From Dactylonectria macrodidyma (taxonomy: Eukaryota > Ascomycota > Sordariomycetes > Hypocreales > Nectriaceae): a DNA stretch of 64,000 bases. The position numbers and the translations under genes were made by a program. The stretch spans positions 1 through 64,000 of the forward strand of contig JAGMUV010000025.1 in assembly GCA_020744425.1 (NCBI GenBank). The letters are read 5' to 3'. The notes under the pieces were generated by a model. That model was not told the DNA's origin, ran no database searches, and was given only the letters and a program-made list of their open reading frames with translations. Below are positions 49,306 to 59,044 of the stretch, one piece after another (the first letter of the stretch is position 1; each line of letters starts with the position of its first letter).

Positions 49306-49727
49306 GGTTGCAGATTTTCGTATTAACCGTTCCTTTTGGTATTTACCCCGCAGAGGAAACGCGACTGTTGCGAATTTCTCGCTGTGATTTTATAAGAACA
49401 TGGCTGTCAGGTCCTTCTGGTGAAACCGGCACGTAGCGAGTTATCCGATCTCGCTTATCCGAACACCCAAGACTGCGGCTTGCTACCCGGGTTTAAGTGC
49501 AAGATCCCGCATCATCTCCGTTGGGGGCAGCCGAGCCGCGTACCAGCGCCGACGAGACACGGGCCGGAAGCGGAAGTAGGAAACACGCGGGACTCTGTAA
49601 CATCTTGTCATATTGTTGGAGAATTTTAGCATGTGTGAATTATAACAAGTGCCCGTATAAGTCATGAGGGATCATGTATCTGCGTAAATACCCAAGTTTT
49701 ATCACAGCTAGATTAATAGTCATAAAC
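49306..49727. promoter_or_regulatory. Divergent promoter, reductase / aldolase
   Basis: 422 bp lies between two start codons on opposite strands, so both genes can be co-regulated. It contains a direct repeat TTATCCGA (49,441-49,448 and 49,455-49,462; TCGGATAA on the other strand) and a GC-rich part with GGGCCGGAAGCGGAAG near 49,560. A short AT-rich stretch precedes the aldolase start. Confidence 0.45.
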
Positions 49728-50820
49728 ATGGCGCCCTCAACTCCTCCCGACGGCGTGTTTGTTCCTGTTCCAACCTTTTTCCAATCTGAGACCAAGGCTC
49801 CCTCCTTGCAACCTGCCATTGATGTCCCGACGCAAGTTGCTCATAGCATCCACCTGGCCAAATCTGGCATTACAGGTTTGGTGCTGATGGGTTCAACCGG
49901 TGAAGCTATTCACTTGTCGAGTCAAGAGCGGTTCAACATAATCTCAGGAGTACGCAAAGGATTGGACGAGGCAGGCCACAAAGACTATCCAATCATGGCT
50001 GGCGTCCTCATCAACAGTGTCGATGAAGTCCTTGAGTGGTTACAAGATGCTTATAAGGCTGGGGCACAATGGGGTTTGGTGCTTGCACCAGGTTACTTTG
50101 GAGATGCCGCAAGTCAAAATAACCTCGTCGAGTGGTACACCCTGGTTGCTGACAGAAGCCCCCTGCCTATCCTTATGTACGTTGCATTTGCTAGTAAACA
50201 AGAGTAATGAGCCAGGTTCCTAACTTGAGGTTAGATACAATTATCCGGGCGTTACCAACAACCTGGTTGTCGGCGTGGATACCTATGCAACATTAGCCAC
50301 ACACCCTAATATCGTCGGTTGTAAGATGTGCGCTCATCCTTTGACCCACACTGATATGTATTCCTTGCTCACTATTCGTCCTAGGTCTCATGGTAATGTG
50401 TCTTACCACGTGCAAGTCTCTCTTCACCCTTCCATCGATCACTCTAAGTTTCGAGTCTACTCCGGATTTGGCCAACAACTCGGGCCGATCGTCGTCTTCA
50501 ACGCGGGCGGTGTCATTGACGGATTGGCTGCAATTTACCCTAAAACCGTGACACGTCTGTTTTCTCTCGCTGCCAAGAGGCCGCTGGATGAGCCAACTTT
50601 GGAAGAAGTTCGTAAGTTGCAATGGAAAGTGTCGGCGGCTGAGGAGTTCATTGTAAACAATGGCATTCTAGGCATTCGAGAGGGCATTTACAAAGAGCTG
50701 GGATTCGGCAACTTGTCAGGCGGCAGACTTCCTTTGAGGGGTGCCTTGACCGAAGGGGTGTTTGAAAAATGGAGTAGTGGTATCCTGGGACAAATGGCGG
50801 AAGAGGAGAAACGGTTGTAG
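49728..50820 (+). CDS. 2-keto-3-deoxy-aldonate aldolase, DHDPS/NAL family
   Basis: Three exons (49,728-50,176; 50,235-50,327; 50,385-50,820) give 325 residues. The class I lyase pattern is clear: GSTGEAIHLS near residue 61, the Tyr of IYNYPGVT (150-157), and the Schiff-base lysine K180 in IVGCKM. FNAGGVIDGLAAIYP is the conserved substrate loop. The family cleaves or forms bonds next to pyruvate. Fungal members include GaaC, which splits 2-keto-3-deoxy-L-galactonate to pyruvate and L-glyceraldehyde. With the DgoD-like gene nearby, 2-keto-3-deoxy-galactonate is the likely substrate. I start at ATG 49,728; an in-frame ATG at 49,674 would add 18 residues. It converges on the transporter gene. Confidence 0.88.
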
Positions 50821-51289
50821 GCTTACATTGACAAGAGCCCTGTGCCATCACGGGGTTCTCTTGCCATCAGTAGTGCTGTAATGAATCTTGTTCAATCCAC
50901 GCCCAAGATAAAATTTTGTGCCATGCAAATCAGCAGCTTGACTACGAAGAGGTCGCTTTCTTGTTCAGTCTTTGAGGATGCATATAGCAAATGGTTCTTC
51001 GCCTACATACCACCGCATGGCCTCATCCGATCTTTCGCTGTCTCGATGCCAGTGGTTGTTCGAGAATGGAGATTAGCAACGACAATAAAGATGAATGCAT
51101 CTTTCAGGGGCTTCACGTAGAATTGAGTGAGTCAGAGAAAAGTTTGGTCAAGCTCCCGCCAATTAAAATTAAGAGTCTTGATTTGATCTAGATGTGGTTT
51201 CGCTTCAAATCCAAGAATATAACTTGTGTCGGCCACCCCCCACCAATATGTTACCCAAACCATTCAGCCATTCACTCATGTAAACTTAA
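50821..51289. other. Convergent 3' intergenic region
   Basis: 469 bp lies between the stop of the aldolase and the stop of the transporter gene on the other strand. Short frames here are not credible. No repeat or RNA gene is recognised. Confidence 0.6.
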
Positions 51290-52884
51290 CTAGTAGACGT
51301 AGAAGTTGCCCTCTCCCTCGTTGCGTTCCCTCATCTGCTTGTTCTTCCTCGTCAAGGCAATCTTCAGAATCCAGGCACAAACGATGACACCACCCGAAAA
51401 TCCGACACTCGCCATCATCGGCTTCAAGTAGCGAGGCGCGTCAGACGAGGGCCACAAGTAGGGGGTGTAGATGCTGGCCATGTTGCCGAAAGTGTTGGCC
51501 ATGGCGATTGCGACCGCCTTCTTCTCGTCCGTCTGGCCGAGCACACTAGCCGTCCAGCCGATGATGATGTTGTTGACACCATACGAGGCACCGACGAAGA
51601 GCATGATACCGACGAATCGAGCAGGAACATTGAGAGTAGAGGCGGACAGAACAAAGCCGGCAATAGCAATGGCCTTGCTGATGGTGGTGTGCCAGGTGCG
51701 CTCGTTGTAGCGTCCAGAAGACCAAGCAACACCGATGGAGACGAAGCCGGAAAAGATGTAGGGAGGAGCAGTGAGGACCAAGGTGATCGTCTTGCTGTAT
51801 CCAAGAGTTTCCACGACAGTCGGGAGGAAGTTCTTGAATCCGTTGGCCGAAAGATGCAGGTTGTCCATGAGGCAGAAGACCCAAGTGCGCCAGTCGACCA
51901 CAGCTTCGCGCAGGCCAACCCAGACGCTAGTACCCTCGCGTCGGCCAGTGGTATCGATGACGATGCGGTTGTGAGCGAGCTGTCTCTCAGCAGGCGTGAG
52001 CCACCTGGTCTGGAGCGGGCTGTCGGGCAAAGTGAAGAAGGCGACAAAAGCCACGAGAATGGAGACGGCACCCTGGATAATGAAGAGCCTGCGATGAAGT
52101 ATTAGCATATTGATGACGCTTGTGTCGTTTTTGTCATCTTACCATCGCCAACCAGCCAAGCCCAACTTGCCATCAAGTCCAGCGAAAACGCCAGCCGCGA
52201 TCAGGCCGGAGAAAGAGCTGGCGAGAATGTTGCCGGTGTAGAAGATGGACATGCGAGTCGCAATCTCCTTGCGGGTGTAGAACATGGAGATCATGTACAG
52301 AGCGCCTGGGTAGAAGGGCGCCTCAGTGATACCGAGCAGGAAGCGACAGACGAGCATGCTCTCGTAGCTCGAGGCCTTGTAGGTGAGAAGCGACAAGACG
52401 GACCAGGCCAAGCAGAAGCCAGCCATGTACCACGAGGGTCGGACTCGGTTGAGGATCATGTTGGAGGGAATCTGGCCACAGAGGTATCCGACGAAGAGGA
52501 TAGACACGCAGGTCTGGTACTCGGTGCCTTTGAGGCCAAGATCTTCCTCCATGGAATTGAGTCTGGCGCTGATCATGGCATTGCGATCGAGGAAGTTGAA
52601 AAAGTACATGATCCAGAGGATAGGCTAAGCACTATTGTTGGCCAATGTCGCAGCGTGGGGAGAGGACAGAGGCGAGCAAATCTTACCAGCATGTAATAGT
52701 CAAGCTTCTTGACAAGAGCAATCTCCTTGGGATCAGTCTTGACATGGGCGCCGAACTCGTCGACCTTTTCGATCTTGGGCATCTTCTCATACTGGTCATC
52801 GTTGTCGGGCATCTCGACGTGCGAGATGTCGCGAGTCTTGTCGTCGTTGGATACGACCGTCGCCATCGGTTGTTCGATCGCCAT
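51290..52884 (-). CDS. MFS anion symporter, Dal5/allantoate permease type
   Basis: Three exons (52,884-52,687; 52,624-52,143; 52,088-51,290) give 492 residues. A charged N-terminus of about 66 residues is followed by about 12 hydrophobic segments. The first reads WIMYFFNFLDRNAMISARLN, typical of the anion:cation symporter branch that takes up carboxylates such as allantoate, nicotinate, pantothenate and, in bacteria, D-galactonate and hexuronates. CRFLLGITEAPFYPGALYMI after helix four is also family-typical. It should act at the plasma membrane. Its place beside the dehydratase and aldolase suggests sugar-acid uptake. The upstream region has a perfect GTCGGAAAAGCA inverted pair. Confidence 0.88.
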
Positions 52885-54018
52885 GATGAAGGCGATGTGT
52901 TGGGATTGCCTCGCGTCTCAGAGCCGAATCAGTCGAGGAAAGGGCAGAGAGGTTGAGAGAGGGAGGAGGGAGGGTTGGGATGCAGGACACAGAAGCAAGG
53001 CCTGTGTCGAGGAAGTGAGGCCTGCACAGGGCGTTATATAACCCAGGTGTCAAGGCTGGTTTCCGTTTGGAGGTGCTCAGATCACGTCCACGTTTAGACC
53101 ATGTCAATGTCAGAGGGCGCACGGGGGGGCACCCGGGGACATGCTCTAAGCTTCCATTGCGTGTCCAGTGCGTAGACTATCCTGGGCTTCTGACTTGGCA
53201 TCCTTTTCCGTGGAGCATTTGCGGGGAAGCGGGGTAGGGTTCATTCTGGGGAAGTGGACCAAGCGGTAGACTCGGTGATGGACTGGGGGAGAGCAAATGA
53301 GACAAGACGGATATCGACAACAAGGGCAGAAGGAGGAGCACGGAGGAGGCCCGAGATACCATCAAGATCCGGTGGCTGGCGATGCGGAAACAAGCACGGG
53401 TGGCAGTAAAGAGACATTCCACCAATACAGTGACAACTCCGCAAATTGAGACCAGTAAAAGACACTTGGTAAGCCATGGCCGGGTCGGAAAAGCATAGTT
53501 TGGAGGCTGTTCGCTAAAGGTCTTTGCTTTTCCGACGGGCGTTTTTGTTCGCCTTTTGCCGATGCGCGCCAAGGCCCTAGTTCTCGTCGGCAAGGTTCGT
53601 GTAGCGTCGAGGCCGGACGAGCCTTGATTTTGATGAGGGGAAGATACGGCACAGTCAGATGAACAAGGTGGTTGGTTGGTGAGAACGGCGAGGGGAAAGG
53701 GGAAACAGAAGGGTGTGACGCATATTGCTTACACTGCATTGGTAGGTTGAGTTTCTTATCATACGATCCATTGGGGATCATCTCCATTCTTGGGGAGTTG
53801 AGCATCACATATGAAGTCAAGCTGTGCTTGGTTGGTTGAGGAACGCGCTTGGAGATGCCGAGATCTTATTTCCGAGATACCGACTTCGACCCAGCAGCCT
53901 CAAGTAGAATCAGTCTTTGACATCGCCTTCAAGATATCAGCTTGACTCAATCAGTCTCAACACACCATCTTCAGGATATCCGCTTGACTCAGTCACATCA
54001 TCTTCATCATCATCACTC
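52885..54018 (-). promoter_or_regulatory. Transporter upstream region with 12-bp inverted repeat
   Basis: 1.13 kb lies between the transporter start and the stop of the second Zn2Cys6 gene. No gene is supported; frames are antisense to each other. GTCGGAAAAGCA (53,484-53,495) and TGCTTTTCCGAC (53,525-53,536) are perfect inverted copies with a 29-bp gap, about 600 bp upstream. Near 53,885-53,990 there are repeated words of the type CTTCAAGATATCAGCTTGAC, then TCTTCAGGATATCCGCTTGA. Confidence 0.5.
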
Positions 54019-55356
54019 TCAACACACTAACTTCACCATCCCCTCTTCCCCAGCCGTCCTCGCGGCCCAGCTCTCCACCCTCTCCAGCCCATACATGACG
54101 GTCAAGAGATGCCTAGCAAACTCATCGACGGCCGCCGCTTTAGTGTTCGCAAACAAGCCTCCGCACTCGAGGCTCATGGAAAACAACGGGTCTTGCTTCC
54201 GCACTGCTTGCGACCAGCGCAGAGCTGACTCTGCGGCCCAAATATCGCTGCGCATGGTGAATTTGGCGCCCCCGTTGCACTCGCACCATCCTTGCTTCTG
54301 CGTCAGATAGACACCCATCGTCATTGTGCCAAGTACCCATGTCCTTCGGATGCTCTCCGCTAGCACCCACACCCTCCATAACCGTGGAGCTGGGTCCCCA
54401 TCGAACATGGCGTCTGCCACCGCGTCCTCTTGCAATTTAGACTCTGAATCTCGCACTCTCGGGTTATCCGAAAGATCTGGGTCTTGACTAGCCGCTTCCC
54501 ATAGCTGTTCAGCCCATGCCATAAACGTGGGGATGTTTCTCTCCGCTTGAGCACGAGCCCCAATAGAAGGCGAAAATAGCGAGAGAGCGAGGTGGATTAA
54601 GAGCGCTTGCGTCCGGGCAAGGTGCTGTCGAGTGTCGAGAAACGTCCCGACGCCGCAGTGGGAGTCAAGCAGCGTAGCAGCGTTGGCTTCCATGATCTGG
54701 TAGACCATGGCCTCATTATGACGCGTCTTTGAGCTGTGCACTGTAATGGAGGCGTAGGCATCCCGCATTGGCTGCGGCAGCCCGCTGTCGGCGTAGAGTT
54801 GACGGTGGATGAAGGGGTTGTGGCCATTGGCCACCCATTGGCATAGCCAGGCCTCGAGGTTCCGCGAATAGTCGCTGAAGACGGCGGAAGAGAAGCACGG
54901 GATGGTAGAAGGGGTGTGCGAAATGGTCCACGAGCCCGGATGGCGAAACCACGAACTAGTCAGAGGAGCTGTATTGGTCGATGGTCCTGCGGTGTCAGGA
55001 TGGATGAGTTCCTTGGAGGCATCGGCATTGATATAGTCCAACGGCGGCTGAGAGGGTAATAAATCGTTCCAGGTGACAACAGGATCTATCCAATGGTCCA
55101 AGTCAAACAACAAATCGTCGGGTGTTTGACCTTCGGGATTCGCTAGCCCTGAGGTGCGTGGAGTGCCATCAACTGAGGATTCATTCAACCCATGTCCTCG
55201 AATCGCATGAAGTTGGTTTTTCCTCCGCTTTGTCGGCGGATATCGGCATTCAATGCCCTTTTCATCGCACCGCCCGCACATTGGCTGTGCCTTATCGCAG
55301 CGTCTTTTCCCGCTGGTGCATGCGCCGCATGCCTTAGACTGCTTCGTCGACCTCAT
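54019..55356 (-). CDS. Zn(II)2Cys6 transcription factor, short type
   Basis: A single exon of 445 codons. The binuclear cluster is at the very N-terminus, with Cys 10, 13, 20, 27, 30 and 37 (spacing 2-6-6-2-6), followed by a basic KRRKNQ patch. The rest is helical and Trp-rich (residues about 150-445), with VWVLAESIRRTWVLGTM, as in fungal regulators related to C6 factors of metabolite clusters. It is divergently arranged with the SDR gene across 628 bp. That spacer contains three TGCGGAA words, so it may control the SDR and itself. A link to the sugar-acid genes on the other side is also possible. Confidence 0.87.
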   Translation of the reverse strand: MRSTKQSKACGACTSGKRRCDKAQPMCGRCDEKGIECRYPPTKRRKNQLHAIRGHGLNESSVDGTPRTSGLANPEGQTPDDLLFDLDHWIDPVVTWNDLLPSQPPLDYINADASKELIHPDTAGPSTNTAPLTSSWFRHPGSWTISHTPSTIPCFSSAVFSDYSRNLEAWLCQWVANGHNPFIHRQLYADSGLPQPMRDAYASITVHSSKTRHNEAMVYQIMEANAATLLDSHCGVGTFLDTRQHLARTQALLIHLALSLFSPSIGARAQAERNIPTFMAWAEQLWEAASQDPDLSDNPRVRDSESKLQEDAVADAMFDGDPAPRLWRVWVLAESIRRTWVLGTMTMGVYLTQKQGWCECNGGAKFTMRSDIWAAESALRWSQAVRKQDPLFSMSLECGGLFANTKAAAVDEFARHLLTVMYGLERVESWAARTAGEEGMVKLVC

Positions 55357-55984
55357 TTTGCGGAAGTCTTGCGGACGAGATGCTTGAGCGCAATCAAGGG
55401 ACAGCGACGACGATTGATGACTAGCGAAAATCTGACTACCTAATCCGCCATCACGTTATGATCAGTGGTTGAGTAATGAAGATAATTTGTCATCAACTGG
55501 ATACCAAGGACGAATACGAAGAAGCATAAACATGAACGTGCAGGAATTCTGCGGAACATGTGCGGAAACTGGGCGGGTTTGGTGCGGAAAGCGGGTATTT
55601 GGCGGCAAGCTGAATCAAGCTCCACAGGCTGTGGCTACAGCTATTCCCGTTTAGGCCTTTTGCGGGTCGTCCATCTGAAGACTCCCCAAGAGGCCATCGC
55701 GAACTTGGTCAGTTTTGACCTAGAATACACAGATTGAGGCTGAGGAGATGTCATGATCCCCCCACAAGGTGATTCAAAGCACCATGAATCTTCCGCAATC
55801 GTACAATACGAACATGACTCAGCGAAGGCGTTACGGCTCCTGAATGGTTTACCAGATGGATAATTATAAGAGAGTCTGCTTTCGAGGTTTCAACGAATAG
55901 TTCGCCAGCATCACAGCAAATCCATCAAATAAACACAAACTGCTGACCCTTTTCTCTTTCACTTCGCCAGTACTCGCATTCATC
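55357..55984. promoter_or_regulatory. Divergent promoter, second Zn2Cys6 gene / SDR
   Basis: 628 bp lies between opposite start codons. TGCGGAA(A) occurs at 55,550, 55,561 and 55,583 within 40 bp, all in the same direction. The right half is more AT-rich and ends with a pyrimidine-rich leader (CCCTTTTCTCTTTCACTTC) before the SDR ATG. Confidence 0.45.
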
Positions 55985-56988
55985 ATGGCTTCTACCCTCA
56001 CCACCTCCTACCACCAAGAGTCCTATGCCGGCATCTCGACATCGCGACCCGAGCTCTCGCAAGCCGGCAAGTCGGTCCTAGTCGCTGGCGGCTCCTCTGG
56101 TATCGGCCTCAGCATTGCGAAGTCGTTTGCAGCAGCAGGAGCTGCGCAGGTTGTCATTCTTGGTCGTCGCCAGGAGGCCCTCGACCTTGCAGTGGCCGGC
56201 GTCTCGGCCGAGTACCCGGGCACCAAGATTGTGGGATACACATGCGATACAGGTGATGAAACTTCCATCGAGAAGCTCTGGTCGGCCCTGAAGTCTGATG
56301 GAATATTCGTCGACGTCTTGGTTCTGTGCGCGGCCAAAATCTCGCCCGAGCATACCATGCTGACCCTCGGCGCCAAGGGTGTGTGGGATGAGTTCGTCGT
56401 CAATGTCAAAGCCCCACTGGATATGACGGAGAGGTTCTATAAGCAGGAGGGCCGTAAAGTCTCCCACAAGCTTGTGAGCTGAATTTCTGCCATCCCTCCC
56501 AGTATAAATTTACTAATAGGGCCAAGTTCCTCGTGTTCCTCTCCTCAGCCGCATCTCACGATAGCATCGCCTCCGCACCGTGGCCCAACTACATGGCGAC
56601 CAAAAGCTCGGCAAATATTGTCTTCCAGCAGATCTCCAGGAACACGGAAGCCAAAGACATGCAGATCGTGTCCTTCCACCCCGGTGTCCATTATACCGAC
56701 CTTGTGAAGAAAGCAACTGGCAAGGAAGGAAAAGGCAAGGTCATCTTGCCTTGGGACGACAGTGAGTCAAATCTTCCAAATAAATCGTGCGTGTTTGTGT
56801 ATGTTAAAGTCGACATAGTCAAACTTCCGGGAGACTTTGCGGTTTGGGCCGCTTCCGACGAGGCTGAGTTTCTCCACGGCCGGTTCCTGTGGGCACACTG
56901 GGACGTTGATGAACTCAAGGCTGGACCTCTTCGGAAGAGAATTGATGAGGAAGACGGATTCTTGAGGGTTGGGATTCACGGTCTTTGA
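55985..56988 (+). CDS. Short-chain dehydrogenase/reductase, possible frame break
   Basis: This is a classical SDR with LVAGGSSGIGLSIAKSF (Rossmann nucleotide site, about residues 32-48), the active-site stretch FLSSAASHD, and Y-M-A-T-K as the YxxxK motif. The C-terminus FAVWAASDEAEFLHGRFLWA fits fungal SDRs of about 290 residues. Intron two (56,762-56,818) is clear. Intron one is a problem. The obvious borders, GTGAGC at 56,474 and TAG at 56,517-56,519, leave the exons one base out of frame. The only in-frame pair I find (GTTCTA at about 56,433) would remove a conserved-looking FYKQEGRK. So the gene may be slightly broken or the sequence may contain an error. The substrate is not known. Confidence 0.68.
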
Positions 56989-57960
56989 GGTGAATAGTTT
57001 CTAAAAGAAGCCGATTAGGATTTCACAATAGAGGACACGGCCTGCTTGCCTGGGGCTAGAAAGTTGCACGGCATGGATTGTAACATAGACCGCATGTGTT
57101 CAGGGTTCAACATAGACTTAAATAGATTAAATTAACTAAGATTACTGTTGCTCTTAGATCACCAAGACCCTAGTTCAACAATGGAATCACTGTGTAATTG
57201 AGGATCTGTTCTAACTGCTTGCTGACTTTACCTGTTCGCAATCTTTGGTTCGCTAGCTTGGACGTTGATGTGTGCTGCAATCAATTGACCGAGGACTGCT
57301 TTGTTAAGTTACTTACAAACAAGAGACTAGGAGAATATCAATGAATTACTTCGTGATTTGGGAGGCCATTTTAATCCAATGCGCTGTCTGTTCTACTTTC
57401 ACCGATCTCTATTGCCGTGGTTGGAAGACTTGAAGTCTAGGGTAGGCTAAAGTCAAGTAAACTGACCCCCAATTGATAGTGGGGCTAACCAGTTGGGGCA
57501 GAAATTGTCGCCATGGAATCATATGAACAATCAATTGCCAGAACATCGCCAATGAGAGCCTGGATTGGAGGTTCGAATTGACGGGGCGACGATTGACATC
57601 GCAAGATGGTAGTCTATCTCGCCGTACCCTGTTGTGGTTGCACCGCTATCCTTCGAAGCTTGGTAATCTTGCCCCAACTGCCCCAACGCCCCCAATTGGG
57701 GCTCCTATTCGGAACCCATCTATCTCATACGACCATGACAGGTTTTTTCACCATCTGAATGACCATGTACGCGTGTTTTGATGACATATTTGTACCGAAG
57801 AAAAGGTATATATATATGGTGTCTCCCATCGATTCTCTCCCTCACTCACACTTCCTTAACGCTCAACACTCTTGACAGCAGCTTCATACTTCACACTGAG
57901 GCGAATTATCATATCCATCTTTACACTTCTTCCAGGTTATTTGGTAACATTATTCTTGAA
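56989..57960 (+). promoter_or_regulatory. Upstream region of the MDR gene with CCCCAATTGGGG palindrome
   Basis: About 970 bp without a supported gene. A perfect palindrome CCCCAATTGGGG is at 57,690-57,701, preceded by two CCCCAAC words (57,672 and 57,681). CCCCAATTG also occurs at 57,467 and CAGTTGGGGC near 57,490. A TATATATAT stretch at 57,808-57,817 and a pyrimidine-rich leader precede the start codon at 57,961. A regulator binding the palindrome is inferred. Confidence 0.45.
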
Positions 57961-59044
57961 ATGTCTTCTCACACTGTTTACCGCTACGTCACCCGGAATG
58001 GCATCGACGGCATCCAGGCTTTCCAAGAGGCCATACCCACCATTGGCCGACGCGAGGTCCTCGTCAAGGTTCGTAGTGTTGGCTTAAACTACCGAGACGT
58101 CGCTATAGCCAAGTCTACGTATCCAGTCCCGGTTAAGGACAATGTCGTTCCTTGCGCAGACATGGCTGGCGAGGTTGTGCAGGCTGGCGACCTTGTCGAC
58201 GAGCTTGCCGTTGGCGACGCCGTCACTTCCCCAGTCAGCCATGCCATGTTGTACGGCCCCTCTAAAGATCACCTCCACACCCTTGGCGGAATGGTGGATG
58301 GCGTTCTCAGAGAGTACATGGCTGTGCCCGCGCATGCCCTCATCAAGCTGCCTAAGTCCTCACACAGTTTCACGCAGTGGGCTTCCATGGCGACCACTGC
58401 GTCGACTGCGTGGAATTCTCTTTATGGAAATCAGCCATTGAAGCCAGGACAAACTGTCCTTGTTCTCGGTATGAGCTTCCCGGAATCTCGAACACACTGA
58501 CTGACACCTTGCAGGAACTGGAGGAGTTTCCTTAACAGCATTGATTTTCGCTAAAGCTGCTGGAGCAACTACAATCATCACGTCATCCAGCGACGAGAAG
58601 CTCGAACTTGTGAGGTCAAAGTACGGCGCCGACCACGCCATCAACTACAACACGCATCCCAACTGGGCTGCCGAGGTGCAGCGAATCACCAACGGCCATG
58701 GCGCAGACCACGTCATCGAGGTGAGCGGCGTGGGAACGATTCAGCAGAGCCTCGAGGCTGTTGCGTGGGGCGGAGTTGTCAGCATGATCGGATTCTTGAC
58801 GTCTGTCACCCAGGATCAGATGCCCGATGTAGCTTTCCTCACGCTGGTCAAAGGTGTTGTCCTTCGTGGCATTCTTGGCGGGTCGAAGCAGCAGTTTGAA
58901 GAGGCTGTTCAACTGATCGGTGCTCGGGAGCTCGTGCTGCCGGTGGATAAGACTTTTGGATTCACCCGGGATGAGATCATTGAGGCACTCGAGTATGTTG
59001 CATCTGGCAAGCATGTTGGCAAAGTGTGCATCAATTTGGACTAG
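57961..59044 (+). CDS. MDR-superfamily dehydrogenase without catalytic-zinc cysteine
   Basis: Two exons (57,961-58,468; 58,515-59,044) give 345 residues. The GroES-like part has VGLNYRDVAIAKSTYP, where zinc alcohol dehydrogenases usually carry a GxCxSD-type zinc cysteine; here it is absent, as in quinone-oxidoreductase-like members. The Rossmann site GTGGVSLTALIFAKAAGA follows the intron, and GADHAINY is the cofactor-side motif. The enzyme probably uses NADP(H) to oxidise or reduce a small carbonyl compound; the substrate is unknown. I start at ATG 57,961 because it begins the conserved region; an open frame reaches back to 57,778. The stop overlaps the end of the convergent regulator gene by 14 bp. 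Confidence 0.87.

Noticed and set aside
53177..53820. Overlapping minus-strand frames upstream of the transporter
   Set aside because: Three frames overlap in the same DNA with no domain; treated as promoter and intergenic.
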